Shown: positions 1 through 9,787 of the stretch, one piece after another
Numbering within the stretch: position 1 is the first letter of the stretch
How the letters are laid out: each line of letters opens with the position of its first letter
Assembly (NCBI GenBank): GCA_963677415.2
Contig: CAXXFJ010000047.1
Coordinates: 1-64,000, forward strand
Length of the DNA: 64,000 bases
From: JAQUTK01 sp963677415
GTDB taxonomy: Bacteria > Bacteroidota > Bacteroidia > Bacteroidales > JAQUTK01
Direction: 5' to 3'
Notes under the pieces: generated by a model
What the model saw: only the letters and a program-made list of their open reading frames with translations
Told to the model about the DNA's origin: nothing
Databases searched by the model: none
Made by a program: the position numbers and the translations under genes

Positions 1-327
1 ATCTTTCCGGAAGAAAATAGCACAAGCTTCACCCTCTTTTTTCCCGTCTGTTCGTCCCACGCTGATATGATTGTATTCAGGTAGTCTTTCAATTAAATCA
101 TTTAACTGATTGTTGAGTACTTCCTGTGTGCCAATGATGTCTGCGTCATGAAATTTGATTAGATTGGCAGCGTAGTCTTTTCTGAATCCCCACGAATTAG
201 CGCCGTCATCCGGAGTGTCCATCCGGATATTGAACGTCATTACGTTTAATGACTTATCTTTCGATACAGCGTAGATCGCAGTGTTAAATACAAGTAGAAG
301 GCTTAAAAGAAAGATGTGTTTTTGCAT
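1..327 (-). CDS. Exported endonuclease/exonuclease/phosphatase-family protein, N-terminal part
   Basis: The minus-strand frame opens with an ATG at 325-327 and stays open for 109 codons to the window edge, so the C-terminal part is missing. It begins with a short positive stretch and a hydrophobic segment (about residues 4-20), as in a signal peptide, so export is likely. Two family motifs follow: MTFNIR, and a Gln-Glu (GTQE) that in the endonuclease/exonuclease/phosphatase fold supplies a metal-binding glutamate. The fold covers sugar or lipid phosphate phosphodiesterases and nucleases, and the substrate cannot be told from this part. In Bacteroidetes such proteins are usually exported phosphodiesterases of unknown target. 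Confidence 0.8.
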   Translation of the reverse strand, partial: MQKHIFLLSLLLVFNTAIYAVSKDKSLNVMTFNIRMDTPDDGANSWGFRKDYAANLIKFHDADIIGTQEVLNNQLNDLIERLPEYNHISVGRTDGKKEGEACAIFFRKD

Positions 328-578
328 TTTAATTGTTGTGTTATGTTTGAACTCATTACATATTGATGCAAAAATAGGAAGAATCTCTTACAATCTGAAA
401 GCATGGAGTAAAAGAGATTGAGAATTATGGGTAAATCTTTATCCAATGCGAAAATCTCCCGATGTATTGAGACTGTGAATCTTAAAAAACAATACCTTTG
501 TAGTTCGGGAATAGCATCCTGTGCTTCGGAAATGATATCCAGAAGATAAACCAACATTATTGAATAAATTATTTTAAG

Positions 579-2488
579 ATGAAAATCAGTATACTAAATC
601 AGTACATTTCAAAGCATTTGTTGCCACGATGGATCATATTACTTTTGGATATGTTGACGGTAGTTTTTTCATGTATGTTAGCCTATATACTCTTTTTGGG
701 GGTGTCACGAGTGAATGCGTCAGTCTACGATATGATCTATTTTACCTCTTTGGTTTCTCTTTTTACATTTCTATCTTTTTATGTTTTTAAAACGTATGCC
801 GGAGTCTTGAGATATTCATCGTTTTTGGATATCCTCCGTATTTTTGTTGCCTTGACTGTAGCTTACGTTGGTGCCTTTGTTAGTGTGAGCATACTTGCTT
901 CATTGGAGATTATCCAAAATATGAATGTGCCTATTGTAATAATTGCTATGATCACCAATTTTACCTTGATGTCTTCTGGAAGAGTGATTGTGAAACTTAC
1001 AATCAGAGAAGATCAAGCTTTGATGGGCATAACAGTAAGAATACGTTTATCTATGGTGTCAGAGAGGCGGGAGTGGCCATTGCAAAGTCCCTTCGGGTGG
1101 AAAAGGGTAATCATTACAAACTTTGTGGATTTGTTGCTGATGAGCCAAGCCTTATTGGAAAAGTGTTGAATGGGAGTTACTGTGTATAGCAATGATGACG
1201 AATTACTTAATGTGCTTTTGGAGAAGAATGTAGAGGTGATTATCGTGTCGCCGCTCAAAATGGAAGAACTTGCTCAGTCTGATCTGTTGGATAAGTTGCT
1301 CAACTACCATATTAAACTAGTAACTGCTCCTATTATGAATGCGTGGAATGAGAATCTTCCGGGAAGAATTCAGTTGCGCGATATCAAGTTTGAGGACTTG
1401 CTTCAACGTCCTCCCATCCGGACAAATAAAGTCGAGATTGCTTCTCATATTGAAGGAAAACGTGTGATGGTGACAGGTGCTGCCGGATCTATCGGTAGTG
1501 AAATTGTGAGGCAAGTGGCGGCTTTCAATCCATACCAGATTATATTAATTGACCAGGCGGAATCACCCTTGCATGATATGCGGATCGAATTGCATGACAA
1601 CTGGTCTCAAATCCAGAGCAAGACGATTGTGGCAGATATTCAGAATATATAAGCGTATGGAGATGATATTTAAAGAGAGTTCAAGCCACAATACATCTTT
1701 CATGCGGCAGCTTATAAGCACGTGCCGATGATGGAAGATAATGTGTCTGAATCAATTCAGACAAATGTGCTGGGTACCAAGAATATTGCTGATCTTGCTG
1801 TGAAGTATAATGCTGAGAAGTTTGTTATGATCTCTACGGATAAGGCTGTTAATCCAACCAACATTATGGGATGCTCTCTAAACGATTGGCCGAGATTTAT
1901 GTTCAGTCGTTGGCCAAGAAACTGAAGAAAGAAGGTTTGAAGAGCGTACAGATTGTGACAACCCGTTTTGGTAATGTGCTAGGGTCTAATGGTTCTGTCG
2001 TACCACGTTTTACAAGTCAGATAGAAAAAGGAGGCCCGGTGACGGTCACTCACCCCGAGATAGTACGTTATTTTATGACGATACCAGAAGCCTGTAATCT
2101 TGTTCTTGAAGCAGGTTCGATGGGTAGTGGAGGCGAGATTTTTGTTTTCGATATGGGCAAACCAGTGAAGATTGTGGGATCTGGCACGAAGGATGATCAA
2201 TCTTTCCGAAAGAACGGATATTAAGATCGAGTTTTATGGGATTGCGTCATGGAGAGAAATTATAATGAAGAATTGTTGAATACAAAGGAAACGACTAAAC
2301 CGACCCATCATGAAAAAATCATGATTGCGAAGGTGCGTGAGTATGACTATGATGTCGTGAGCGATGATATACAGAAGCTGATAGATGCCAGCTATGTGTT
2401 TGATACAATGGAGACAGTAAAAGTGATGAAAAAGGTGGTACCCGAATTTATCAGCAAGAACTCAGAGTTTGAAATCTTGGACGCCTAA
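579..2488 (+). pseudogene. CapD/FlaA1-type nucleotide-sugar 4,6-dehydratase, interrupted by several small indels
   Basis: Pieced together across frames, this encodes a protein of about 635 residues: a four-helix membrane N-terminus (579-1010), a middle Rossmann-like domain, and a C-terminal dehydratase domain. That domain has the NAD motif GAAGSIGS (about 1480), the STDKAVNPTN segment with its catalytic-type residues (about 1840), and the GGEIFVFDMGKPVKI stretch (about 2140). The family makes 4-keto-6-deoxy sugars for surface polysaccharide. The frame breaks near 1025 (one G short), 1170 (one G extra), 1650 (extra T), 1680 (AG doubled), 1875 (CT doubled), 2175 (extra G), 2240 and 2265. Most breaks sit in homopolymers or dinucleotide repeats, and the protein outside them is well conserved, which suggests sequence error more than long-term decay. 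The WbuC-like cupin follows closely. Confidence 0.8.
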
Positions 2489-2506
2489 TGATTAACACCT
2501 GATAGC

Positions 2507-2988
2507 ATGAAACTGATTTCACCCGAACTGTTGGATATGGTATCCTTTATCTGCTGCATCTGATCAACGTTTACGAAAGAATTTTAATTTTCATACTGAC
2601 CTGAATGATACGCTTCACCGATTCCTGAACGCGATGGAACCAGGCACTTATTTACCACCTCACCGTCATGTGAATCCTGATAAGGAGGAGACAGTTGTTA
2701 TTCTTCGAGGCAGCTTGATGATTTTCTTGTTTGATGAGACAGGAAAAAGTCATAGATCGTTATCTGTTAGATAGAGAGAAGGGTAACTTGGGAATAGATA
2801 TTGAACCGGGCGTATGGCATTGTTCCGTTTCTCTGGAACCCGGAACGATTATCTTTGAAGTGAAACGCGGACCTTTTGAACCAATGACACATGAATGTTT
2901 GGCTCCTTGGGCTTCAGCGGCTGATGATAAAGAGGCTGCAGATCTCTATATTCAGCAATTACTGAAGGAGAATAGCATCAAATTCTGA
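2507..2988 (+). pseudogene. WbuC-family cupin-fold protein, two single-base frame breaks
   Basis: Starting at ATG 2507, the restored protein is about 160 residues. It resembles the small WbuC cupins found in polysaccharide and O-antigen clusters, with a Leu-rich start (MKLISPELL), the metal-type histidines in PPHRHVNPDKEE, and a final strand ending near residue 130 (GVWHCSVSLEPGTIIFEVK). An extra base near 2543 and an extra A in the run near 2745 break the frame; between them and after them the frame is clean. It sits 18 bases after the CapD-like gene, which fits a shared role in sugar biosynthesis. The biochemical activity of the family is not well established. Confidence 0.75.
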
Positions 2989-3004
2989 TTGAAGAAATAA
3001 GTAA

Positions 3005-5290
3005 ATGAAAGGACGATACGTGGAAGATTACCTAAACTGAATTAAACGAGAGTCAGAGAGAGGCTGTTTTGTATACGGATGGTCCCGCTTTGGTGATAGC
3101 CGGAGCAGGGTCAGGAAAGACCCGTGTACTCACCTATAAGATCGCTTATCTGATCCAGCAAGGATATCTTCCTTATACCATCTTAGCCTTGACATTTACC
3201 AATAAGGCAGCCAAAGAGATGAAAAATCGCGTGGCAGAGATGGTGGGTCAGGAGACTGCTTCTCGTCTTTGGATGGGAACCTTTCACTCTGTGTTCAGTT
3301 CGTATTCTACGCAAAGAAGCGGCTAGTCTGGGATATACCAAAGACTTTACCATTTATGATACCAGTGATTCGAAGAGTTTGTTGAGATCGATCATTAAAG
3401 AGTTTGCTCTGGATGAGAAGAAGTATAAAAACCGGTTTAATCTTTGGCCGTATCTCTCATGCAAAGAACTCTCTCATTTCTCCCGAAGCGTATGCTATGG
3501 ATCGAACATTAGTTGAAGCGGATCATACTGCGGGTATTCCCCGTGCTTCAGATATTTACCGTGCATATGCTGCCAGATGCAAGATGGCTCAGGCTATGGA
3601 TTTTGATGATTTACTTTATAATACGAATATATTGTTTCGCGACCATCCTGATGTGCTTAAGAAATATCGTGATTTTTTTACGTATGTATTAGTGGATGAG
3701 TATCAGGATACTAATTTCGCGCAACATGTGATAATCAAGAAGCTGGTAGAGAAACATCATCGTTTTTGTGTTGTGGGAGATGACGCACAAAGCATCTATT
3801 CGTTTCGTGGAGCGGAAATCGAGAATATTCTTTCTTTTGACAAAGACTATACAGATAGCCGTATCTTCAAACTGGAGCAAAATTACCGATCCACGAAAAC
3901 GATAGTAAAGGCAGCCAATAGTCTGATTGATAAAAATAGGAATCAAATTCGCAAAGAGATTTATTCCGAGAATACTACGGGAAATAAAATCGGTTTGATT
4001 CGGGCTTATTCTGATCTGGAAGAAGGGATTCAGGTGATAGGGAAGATTGCCGAACTTCGTATGAGGACGCTTAGCCCTTTCTCTGATTTTGCAATCTTGT
4101 ATCGTACCAATGCGCAATCACGTATCTTTGAAGAAGAGGCACGCAAGAGAGGTATTCCTTACCGTATATATGGCGGACTTTCTTTTTATCAGCGTAAAGA
4201 AATTAAAGATGTGATTTCCTATTTTCGTCTTGTTGTCAACCCCATGGATGAAGAAGCATTGAAGCGGGTCATCAATTATCCGCTGCGTGGCATTGGAGAC
4301 ACGACGGTGAGTAAAATATTGTCCTGTGCTTTGATGAATGAGGTGAGCATGTGGACTATACTGTGTGATCCTGATGCCTATGCTTTGGATGTGAATAATG
4401 GCACAAAAAGAAAGCTGATTGCCTTTGCTCAACTGATCCAGTCATTTATGCATGCTTCTTCAGAAATTTCGGCGTATGATTTGTCTATAAAGATAGTCTT
4501 TGAGAGTGGTATTCAGAAAGAGTTATCTTCGGAAATGACTATTGAATACCAGTCTAAAAGGGAGAACCTTCAAGAATTATTGAATGGGATCAGCATGTTT
4601 ACTTCGGATCGTGAAGAACAAGGGGATGATTCCGGTAGATTGATAGATTTCCTATCTGAGGTCTCTTTACTGACAGATCAGGATTCTGGTGATGAAGAGG
4701 ATGCCAGTAAAGTGACTCTAATGACTGTGCATTCAGCAAAAGGTCTGGAATTTAAGACTGTTTTTGTTGTTGGTCTGGAAGAGGATCTTTTCCCTTCATC
4801 CATGTGTATGAACTCACCGAAAGCGATTGAAGAGGAGAGGCGTCTGCTGTATGTGGCCATCACCCGAGCAAAAGAAAACTGTATTCTTTCTTGTTCGAAG
4901 TCCCGTTTCCGTAATGGGTCAATGGAACTTTGCCGTCCCAGCCGCTTCCTGTATGAGATTGATCAGCAGTTTTTAGATATACCGACTTCTAATGTAATAA
5001 AGGCTCAGTCGCAGCCTGTAAGTCAGCCACGCCCATCTGTAAGTAAGTTACCACTTGCTGCATCTCCTCATTTCAAGAAGATACCTAGTGTTACAGAGAA
5101 TAAAAAGAATATATCTTCTTTTCCTCAATACAATCTCTGTGTAGGTGATCAGATTGAACATGAACGTTTTGGAGTAGGCAAAGTAATTAGTCTGGAAGGA
5201 GAAAGTGATAGTTGTAAGGCAAAAGTGGCCTTTGTCCATGTTGGAGAGAAGCAATTATTGCTCAAGTTTGCTCGTTTTAATAAGTTGTAA
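3005..5290 (+). pseudogene. PcrA/UvrD-type superfamily 1 DNA helicase, three single-base frame breaks near the 5' end
   Basis: From ATG 3005 the restored protein is about 760 residues, normal for PcrA/UvrD. The helicase motifs occur in order: Walker A GAGSGKT (about 3105), Walker B DEYQDTN (about 3700), QNYRST (about 3880), TVHSAKGLEF (about 4725) and EEERRLLYVAITRAK (about 4830). The C-terminal GDQIEHERFGVGKV segment is the Tudor-like domain typical of PcrA. These ATP-driven 3'-5' helicases work in nucleotide excision repair and in clearing blocked replication forks. An extra T near 3041, an extra T near 3300 and an extra A near 3428 break the frame; the rest (3404-5290, 628 codons) is clean. 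Because loss of this helicase is usually costly, sequence error is a likely cause. nspC follows after 20 bases. Confidence 0.85.
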
Positions 5291-5310
5291 GTAATATAAT
5301 TCCGATAAGA

Positions 5311-6450
5311 ATGATTGATTTTGATAAAGTTGAGTCCCCATGCTACGTATTGGATGAATCCTTGCTTCGTAACAATCTTGAGTTGATTTCATCTGTGCAG
5401 AGAGCCACAGGAGTGCAGATTATTCTCGCATTTAAAGCTTTTGCCCAATGGAGAGCATTCCCCATAATAAAGGAGTATGTCCCTTTTACAACTGCCAGCT
5501 CGCTTTGTGAAGCCCGTTTGGCTTACGAAGAGATGGGAACAAAGGCACATACATACTCTCCTGCCTATACAGAAAAAGAATTTCCGGCAATAGCACGGTG
5601 CAGTTCTCATATAACCTTCAATTCTCTCACTCAGTTTGAACGTTTTTATCCATATATACAAGAGAATACTCCTGCCATCTCTTGTGGTTTGAGGATCAAT
5701 CCTGAGTATTCAGATGTAGAGACCGATTTATACAATCCCTGCGCTCCGGGATCCCGTTTAGGACTTACTATTGACAGTTTGGGGATGAAGCTTCCTGATG
5801 GCATTGAGGGGTTGCACTTTCATACCTTGTGTGAGTCAACATCGTACGATCTGGAAAAAACACTCAGTCTGGTGGAAGAGAAGTTTGGACGCTATTTCCC
5901 CTTCATCAAATGGCTAAATATGGGAGGAGGTCACTTGATGACCAGTAAGAAATATGATATTCCTCATCTTATTGCTCTTTTAAATGATTTCAAGGCCAGA
6001 TATCCTCATCTGCATGTTATCATGGAACCGGGGAGTGCCTTTGGGTGGCAGACGGGTTATCTGGTTTCTTCGGTAGTAGATATAGTGGAGAACGGAGGGG
6101 TCAAGACAGCAATATTGGATGTTTCTTTTGCATGCCACATGCCCGACTGTTTGGAAATGCCCTACAAGCCATCTATCCTGGGGGCAACCGATGAAATAGA
6201 AGGAAAACCTACTTACAGAATGGGTGGTAACAGCTGCTTGTCTGGCGATTATATTGGAAACTGGTCTTTTGATAATGAACTAAAACCCGGCGATAAAATA
6301 ATCTTTGAAGATATGCTTCATTACACGCTAGTTAAAACGACTTTTTTTAATGGCATCTCACATCCTTCAATTGGATGCTGGCGAAGTGATAACACTCTTG
6401 AAATATGGAGGGAATACGGTTATGAGGATTATAAAGCACGTATGGATTAA
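5311..6450 (+). CDS. nspC: Carboxynorspermidine decarboxylase
   Basis: This 379-residue protein matches NspC over its full length. NspC is the PLP enzyme that decarboxylates carboxyspermidine or carboxynorspermidine in the alternative polyamine pathway used by many gut Bacteroidales. The PLP-binding lysine sits in AFKAF (residue 42). A glycine-rich phosphate-binding stretch (NMGGGHLM) and EPGSAFGW follow in the positions expected of the alanine-racemase-like barrel. A cysteine and acidic residues near the C-terminus (MGGNSCLSGD) belong to the second subunit's active site in this fold. The partner dehydrogenase gene is not in the window. The gene lies 20 bases after the helicase and may share its transcript. 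It is intact, unlike the three genes before it. Confidence 0.93.
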   Translation: MIDFDKVESPCYVLDESLLRNNLELISSVQRATGVQIILAFKAFAQWRAFPIIKEYVPFTTASSLCEARLAYEEMGTKAHTYSPAYTEKEFPAIARCSSHITFNSLTQFERFYPYIQENTPAISCGLRINPEYSDVETDLYNPCAPGSRLGLTIDSLGMKLPDGIEGLHFHTLCESTSYDLEKTLSLVEEKFGRYFPFIKWLNMGGGHLMTSKKYDIPHLIALLNDFKARYPHLHVIMEPGSAFGWQTGYLVSSVVDIVENGGVKTAILDVSFACHMPDCLEMPYKPSILGATDEIEGKPTYRMGGNSCLSGDYIGNWSFDNELKPGDKIIFEDMLHYTLVKTTFFNGISHPSIGCWRSDNTLEIWREYGYEDYKARMD

Positions 6451-6466
6451 AAAAGATAGCAATATT

Positions 6467-6497
6467 TTTGGGGGAACCAAAAAATGAGATATCTTTG
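6467..6497 (+). promoter_or_regulatory. Bacteroides-type promoter of tRNA-Leu
   Basis: TTTG at 6467-6470, 19 bases, then TATCTTTG at 6490-6497. This matches the Bacteroides primary sigma-factor consensus (-33 TTTG, -7 TAnnTTTG). It lies about 80 bases upstream of the mature tRNA end, leaving a leader to be trimmed. Confidence 0.75.
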
Positions 6498-6578
6498 CAC
6501 TCACTTTTGAAAGGAGAAGCAGTGTAATGTGGACGAAAACAATTATTATATGAGTCTTTCATTAAAAAGGGATTTTTT

Positions 6579-6662
6579 GCATAGGTGGTGAAATTGGTAG
6601 ACACGCTACTTTGAGGGGGTAGTGCCGGTTACGGTATGGGAGTTCGAATCTCCTCCTGTGCA
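6579..6662 (+). tRNA. tRNA-Leu (anticodon GAG)
   Basis: The 84-base gene has a 7-bp acceptor stem (GCATAGG with CCTGTGC, one G-U pair), a GGTAGACAC D-loop, an anticodon stem CTACT/GGTAG with loop TTGAGGG, a long class II variable arm, and the TTCGAATC T-loop. Anticodon GAG reads CUC and CUU. No CCA is encoded; the base after the stem is the discriminator A. Confidence 0.95.
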
Positions 6663-6808
6663 CAAGAACTATATGGTAAATAAAATAAAGCTTGATTTGC
6701 CAGTAAGGCTATTCAAGCTTTTCTTTTATAAGTAATTCCCTTTTCTTTGATAAAAATGATTGAAATAGCCCAAATGAGGCACTTTTAGTAAAAAAAGTCG
6801 ATATTTCT

Positions 6809-6839
6809 TTTGTATGTTAAAGAAAACAATATATATTTG
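6809..6839 (+). promoter_or_regulatory. Promoter of the OmpA-family gene
   Basis: TTTG at 6809-6812, 19 bases, then TATATTTG at 6832-6839, an exact match to the Bacteroides consensus. The predicted transcript start near 6845 leaves a leader of about 45 bases before ATG 6892. It also rules out the upstream ATG at 6814 as the start codon, since that lies inside the promoter. Confidence 0.75.
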
Positions 6840-6891
6840 TCTCGTAAAACTATATGATCGTTCGAATTTTAAACTAATAAATTACAAAGGT

Positions 6892-8013
6892 ATGAAGACT
6901 AAGTTGTTACTTTTATCACTATGTATTTCTTCTTTGAGTTTTGCTCAAAGTGGAGAGAAAGTCGGTTACAGCGAAAAAGCTGGAATCAAGACTGAATTTA
7001 AGAATAATAAGTTTTGGGATAATTGGTATTTGTCACTTGGTGGCGGTATTGCAAGCTATTACGGAACTAATACATCTTCTTTCGGTGATCAGGTTGAAGA
7101 ATTCAATCCTATCGGAAAGCTAAGTGTGGGCAAATGGATTAATCCCATGATTGGATTACGTTTGCAAGGACTTTATGGACAATACACAGCGACTAATGCT
7201 TCTGGCATGGATTTTGATTATGCAGGAGGACATGTGGATGCAATGTGGGATTTGTTCAATACATTTGGACAATACAATGAAAAACGTATTTTCTCATTGA
7301 TTCCTTATGTAGGTGTGGGTTGGGCTACAGGATTCAATAATGATCTTGTTGACGGTGAGACAAGAGGTTTTACTATGAATGCCGGTTTGATTGGAAAATT
7401 CCGTCTTTCTTCTGCTTTCGATCTTAACCTTGAATTGGGTGCAAGTAATCTTCCTGGCTCTTTTGATTTTACTCCATATGATAACTATGATTATTGCTAC
7501 GATGCAACTTTAAGTCTTGCATATAAGTTCAAAAGTCGTACTTTCACTGTAGTTGAACCTATGGATTATGCACAGATTCAGAGTTTGAATGACGAAATCA
7601 ATAGTTTGCGTTCTCAGTTGGCTGATGCTAACAATAGACCGAGACGTCAACCACCTGTTCAACCAACTCCAACTGTACAGAATGTAACTAACTATATTCC
7701 TAACGTGGTTTACTTCAAGATTAATAGTGCTGTTATTCGTCCTGATCAGCTGATCAGTGTTCGCAATGTAGCTGATTTCTTGAAAGCTGAATCAGATGTA
7801 CAAGTTAAAGTAATTGGTTATGCAGATAAGAAGACTGGTAATCCAACTTACAACAACCAGTTGTCAGAAAAACGTGCAAAAGCTGTTGCTAAACTGTTGA
7901 CTGAAAAATACAGTATCTCTTCTTCAAGAATCTCAATGGAATGGAAGGGTGATACAGTTCAACCGTACGATGTTAACGAATGGAACCGCGTGGTTATCTT
8001 CGAAGCAAAATAA
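6892..8013 (+). CDS. OmpA-family outer-membrane protein
   Basis: Starting at ATG 6892 the protein has 373 residues and opens with a clear signal peptide (MKTKLLLLSLCISSLSFAQ). An N-terminal beta-barrel follows, rich in alternating aromatic and glycine residues (roughly 40-220). Next come a short heptad-like stretch (SLNDEINSLRSQL) and a proline-rich linker. The C-terminal OmpA domain has the peptidoglycan-contact signature around NQLSEKRA and ends NRVVIF. Such proteins anchor the outer membrane to peptidoglycan and are among the most abundant surface proteins of Bacteroides. The gene has its own promoter and a strong terminator, so it is a single-gene unit. An in-frame ATG at 6814 is rejected because it falls inside the promoter. 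Confidence 0.92.
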   Translation: MKTKLLLLSLCISSLSFAQSGEKVGYSEKAGIKTEFKNNKFWDNWYLSLGGGIASYYGTNTSSFGDQVEEFNPIGKLSVGKWINPMIGLRLQGLYGQYTATNASGMDFDYAGGHVDAMWDLFNTFGQYNEKRIFSLIPYVGVGWATGFNNDLVDGETRGFTMNAGLIGKFRLSSAFDLNLELGASNLPGSFDFTPYDNYDYCYDATLSLAYKFKSRTFTVVEPMDYAQIQSLNDEINSLRSQLADANNRPRRQPPVQPTPTVQNVTNYIPNVVYFKINSAVIRPDQLISVRNVADFLKAESDVQVKVIGYADKKTGNPTYNNQLSEKRAKAVAKLLTEKYSISSSRISMEWKGDTVQPYDVNEWNRVVIFEAK

Positions 8014-8035
8014 AGAACTTCGTTCGTAATGATAT

Positions 8036-8067
8036 AAAAAGAGGGCTCGCAAGGCCCTCTTTTTTTT
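8036..8067 (+). terminator. Rho-independent terminator after the OmpA gene
   Basis: A 9-bp stem (8038-8046 with 8054-8062, GC core GAGGGC/GCCCTC) with a 7-base loop runs into a stretch of T residues to 8067. It lies about 25 bases after the stop codon. Confidence 0.9.
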
Positions 8068-8191
8068 GTCAGATTCAATTATATTGGGTGTTTAGTTTTT
8101 TTTGTATTAAACTATCTAAAAACAAGTGCGTTTCGCTTTCTATTCTCTTTCTTTTCGACTATTTTTACCACGGCTATATTATAATAAATCT

Positions 8192-9745
8192 ATGACAAAG
8201 AATAAACACATTATTGCGTGGTTCGTTTTGGGCGTTGCATTAGGAATTTCACTCTTGTTAGCTATTATCACGACATATAACTATACCTCCTCTGATGCTT
8301 ATTGTCAATCCTGTCATATACATACTAAGGCTGATGAATCCTGGCCGTTATCCACTCACGTTAATAACGAGAGGGGGGTGACTGTTCATTGTGTCGATTG
8401 TCATTTACCTCGCAAAAAAGGTTTCCATCAGTGGATATCAAAAGTTGAATTGGGTGTGAAAGACGTGTATTCCTATTGGACGAAAGACAGTGCATCTATA
8501 GATTGGGAAAGCAAGCAACAGTTGGAATATGCCGTCAAGTATATCCCCAATGAGTCATGCAAAGAGTGTCATACCAATCTTTTTCCAAAAAATATTACTG
8601 ATGAGGGAGTAACAGCACATTTGTATTATACAGAAAAAGAAGAGAGCTTAAACCTGCAATGTATCTCTTGTCACCTTGATGTGGGACATGTAATGCCTAA
8701 TTATACACATAAAAAACTTGCAGGTATTCCTGGTAGTACAACTTCTGATAAGGAGCTCTTTACGGCTTCAACACCTGTTCAGTCTTTTGAGTCTTTCATA
8801 GAAAAAATACCGGGAACAGCCGTTTCATTTTCTATGAAGGCGATACCCGCAGGAACTTTCCAGATGGGAAGTCCAGAAAAAGAAAGCTTCCGGAGAGAAG
8901 ATGAGTCTCCTGTTCGTGAGGTTACAGTTTCACCATTTTTCATGGCGGAAATAGAGGTTACCTGGGATCAGTACTGGGCTTTTTACTCAGAAACCTATTC
9001 AGAAGGGCGCACAGCTCCTGAGTTCGTTTATAAAAATAATTCTTCCAATCCTGAAGTAGATGGAATCAGCGGTCCTACACCACCCTTCGGCTTTCCTGAT
9101 CAAGGATGGGGTGGTGTAGACAGACCTGCTATCACGATGACCTATTATGCGGCAGAGACATTCTGCCAGTGGCTCACAAAGAAAACGGGCAAACTTTACC
9201 GTTTGCCTACTGAAGCTGAGTGGGAATATGCTGCCCGTGGTGGTACACAGACTCCTTACTTCTTTGAAGGGAATCCTAAGACTTTTTCGTCACAAGGTTT
9301 CCTGCATCGTTTTTTTGAACCTGATACAGCAGTCATAAATAGATATGTGGTGTATCAGTTGAATAGTAGGAATAAATCCAAAGAACCTTCTCAGGTAGCT
9401 CCAAATCCATTTGGATTGAAGAATATGCTTGGTAATGTTATGGAATATTGTTCTGATTACTATCAACCAGACGCTTATGCCCAAACTGAAAAGGTTGTCA
9501 AAGACCCGAAGGGGCCTGCGACGGGAGAAGAGAGAGTTGTAAGAGGTGGTTATTATGGACTTGATGCATCAGAACTTAGATGCGCTGCAAGAGATTATAC
9601 ACGGAATGAACAATGGTTGCGTACAGATCCGCAGCAGCCTAAAAGTATCTGGTGGTATTCTGATATAAAAGGGATAGGATTCAGGGTCGTTTGTGATAAA
9701 GATTCAGCCCTGAAAGGAGTTTCGAAAGATACAGAAAAGAAATGA
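8192..9745 (+). CDS. Membrane-anchored tetraheme NapC/NirT-like cytochrome fused to a SUMF1-type domain
   Basis: The chosen start is ATG 8192, giving 517 residues; the longer open frame upstream adds an unlikely 22-residue tail. One hydrophobic anchor (about residues 8-27) precedes four CxxCH heme sites at residues 38-42, 67-71, 123-127 and 157-161, as in NapC/NirT quinol-oxidising cytochromes. From about residue 205 the protein becomes a SUMF1/formylglycine-generating-enzyme-type fold (IPAGTFQMGSP, LPTEAEWEYAARGG, GNVMEYCSDYY, RGGYYGLDASELRCAARD, GFRVV). The cysteine five positions before the conserved RCAAR cysteine in true formylglycine enzymes is an alanine here, so that reaction is unlikely. 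Both parts should face the periplasm. The next two genes encode exported Gfo/Idh and TIM-barrel proteins, which suggests electrons from sugar oxidation pass to or from the quinone pool here. That link is inference. Confidence 0.88.
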   Translation: MTKNKHIIAWFVLGVALGISLLLAIITTYNYTSSDAYCQSCHIHTKADESWPLSTHVNNERGVTVHCVDCHLPRKKGFHQWISKVELGVKDVYSYWTKDSASIDWESKQQLEYAVKYIPNESCKECHTNLFPKNITDEGVTAHLYYTEKEESLNLQCISCHLDVGHVMPNYTHKKLAGIPGSTTSDKELFTASTPVQSFESFIEKIPGTAVSFSMKAIPAGTFQMGSPEKESFRREDESPVREVTVSPFFMAEIEVTWDQYWAFYSETYSEGRTAPEFVYKNNSSNPEVDGISGPTPPFGFPDQGWGGVDRPAITMTYYAAETFCQWLTKKTGKLYRLPTEAEWEYAARGGTQTPYFFEGNPKTFSSQGFLHRFFEPDTAVINRYVVYQLNSRNKSKEPSQVAPNPFGLKNMLGNVMEYCSDYYQPDAYAQTEKVVKDPKGPATGEERVVRGGYYGLDASELRCAARDYTRNEQWLRTDPQQPKSIWWYSDIKGIGFRVVCDKDSALKGVSKDTEKK

Positions 9746-9787
9746 AATTTTTTAATACTTAAAGCGAATATGGGAAAAGCAGGAAAC

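Noticed and set aside
303..557. An 84-codon minus-strand frame upstream of the exported phosphatase-fold gene
   Set aside because: It overlaps that gene's signal peptide in another frame and has no protein-like composition.
6814..6891. Longer N-terminus for the OmpA-family protein from an upstream ATG
   Set aside because: That ATG lies within a consensus promoter (6809-6839), and the signal peptide begins at ATG 6892.
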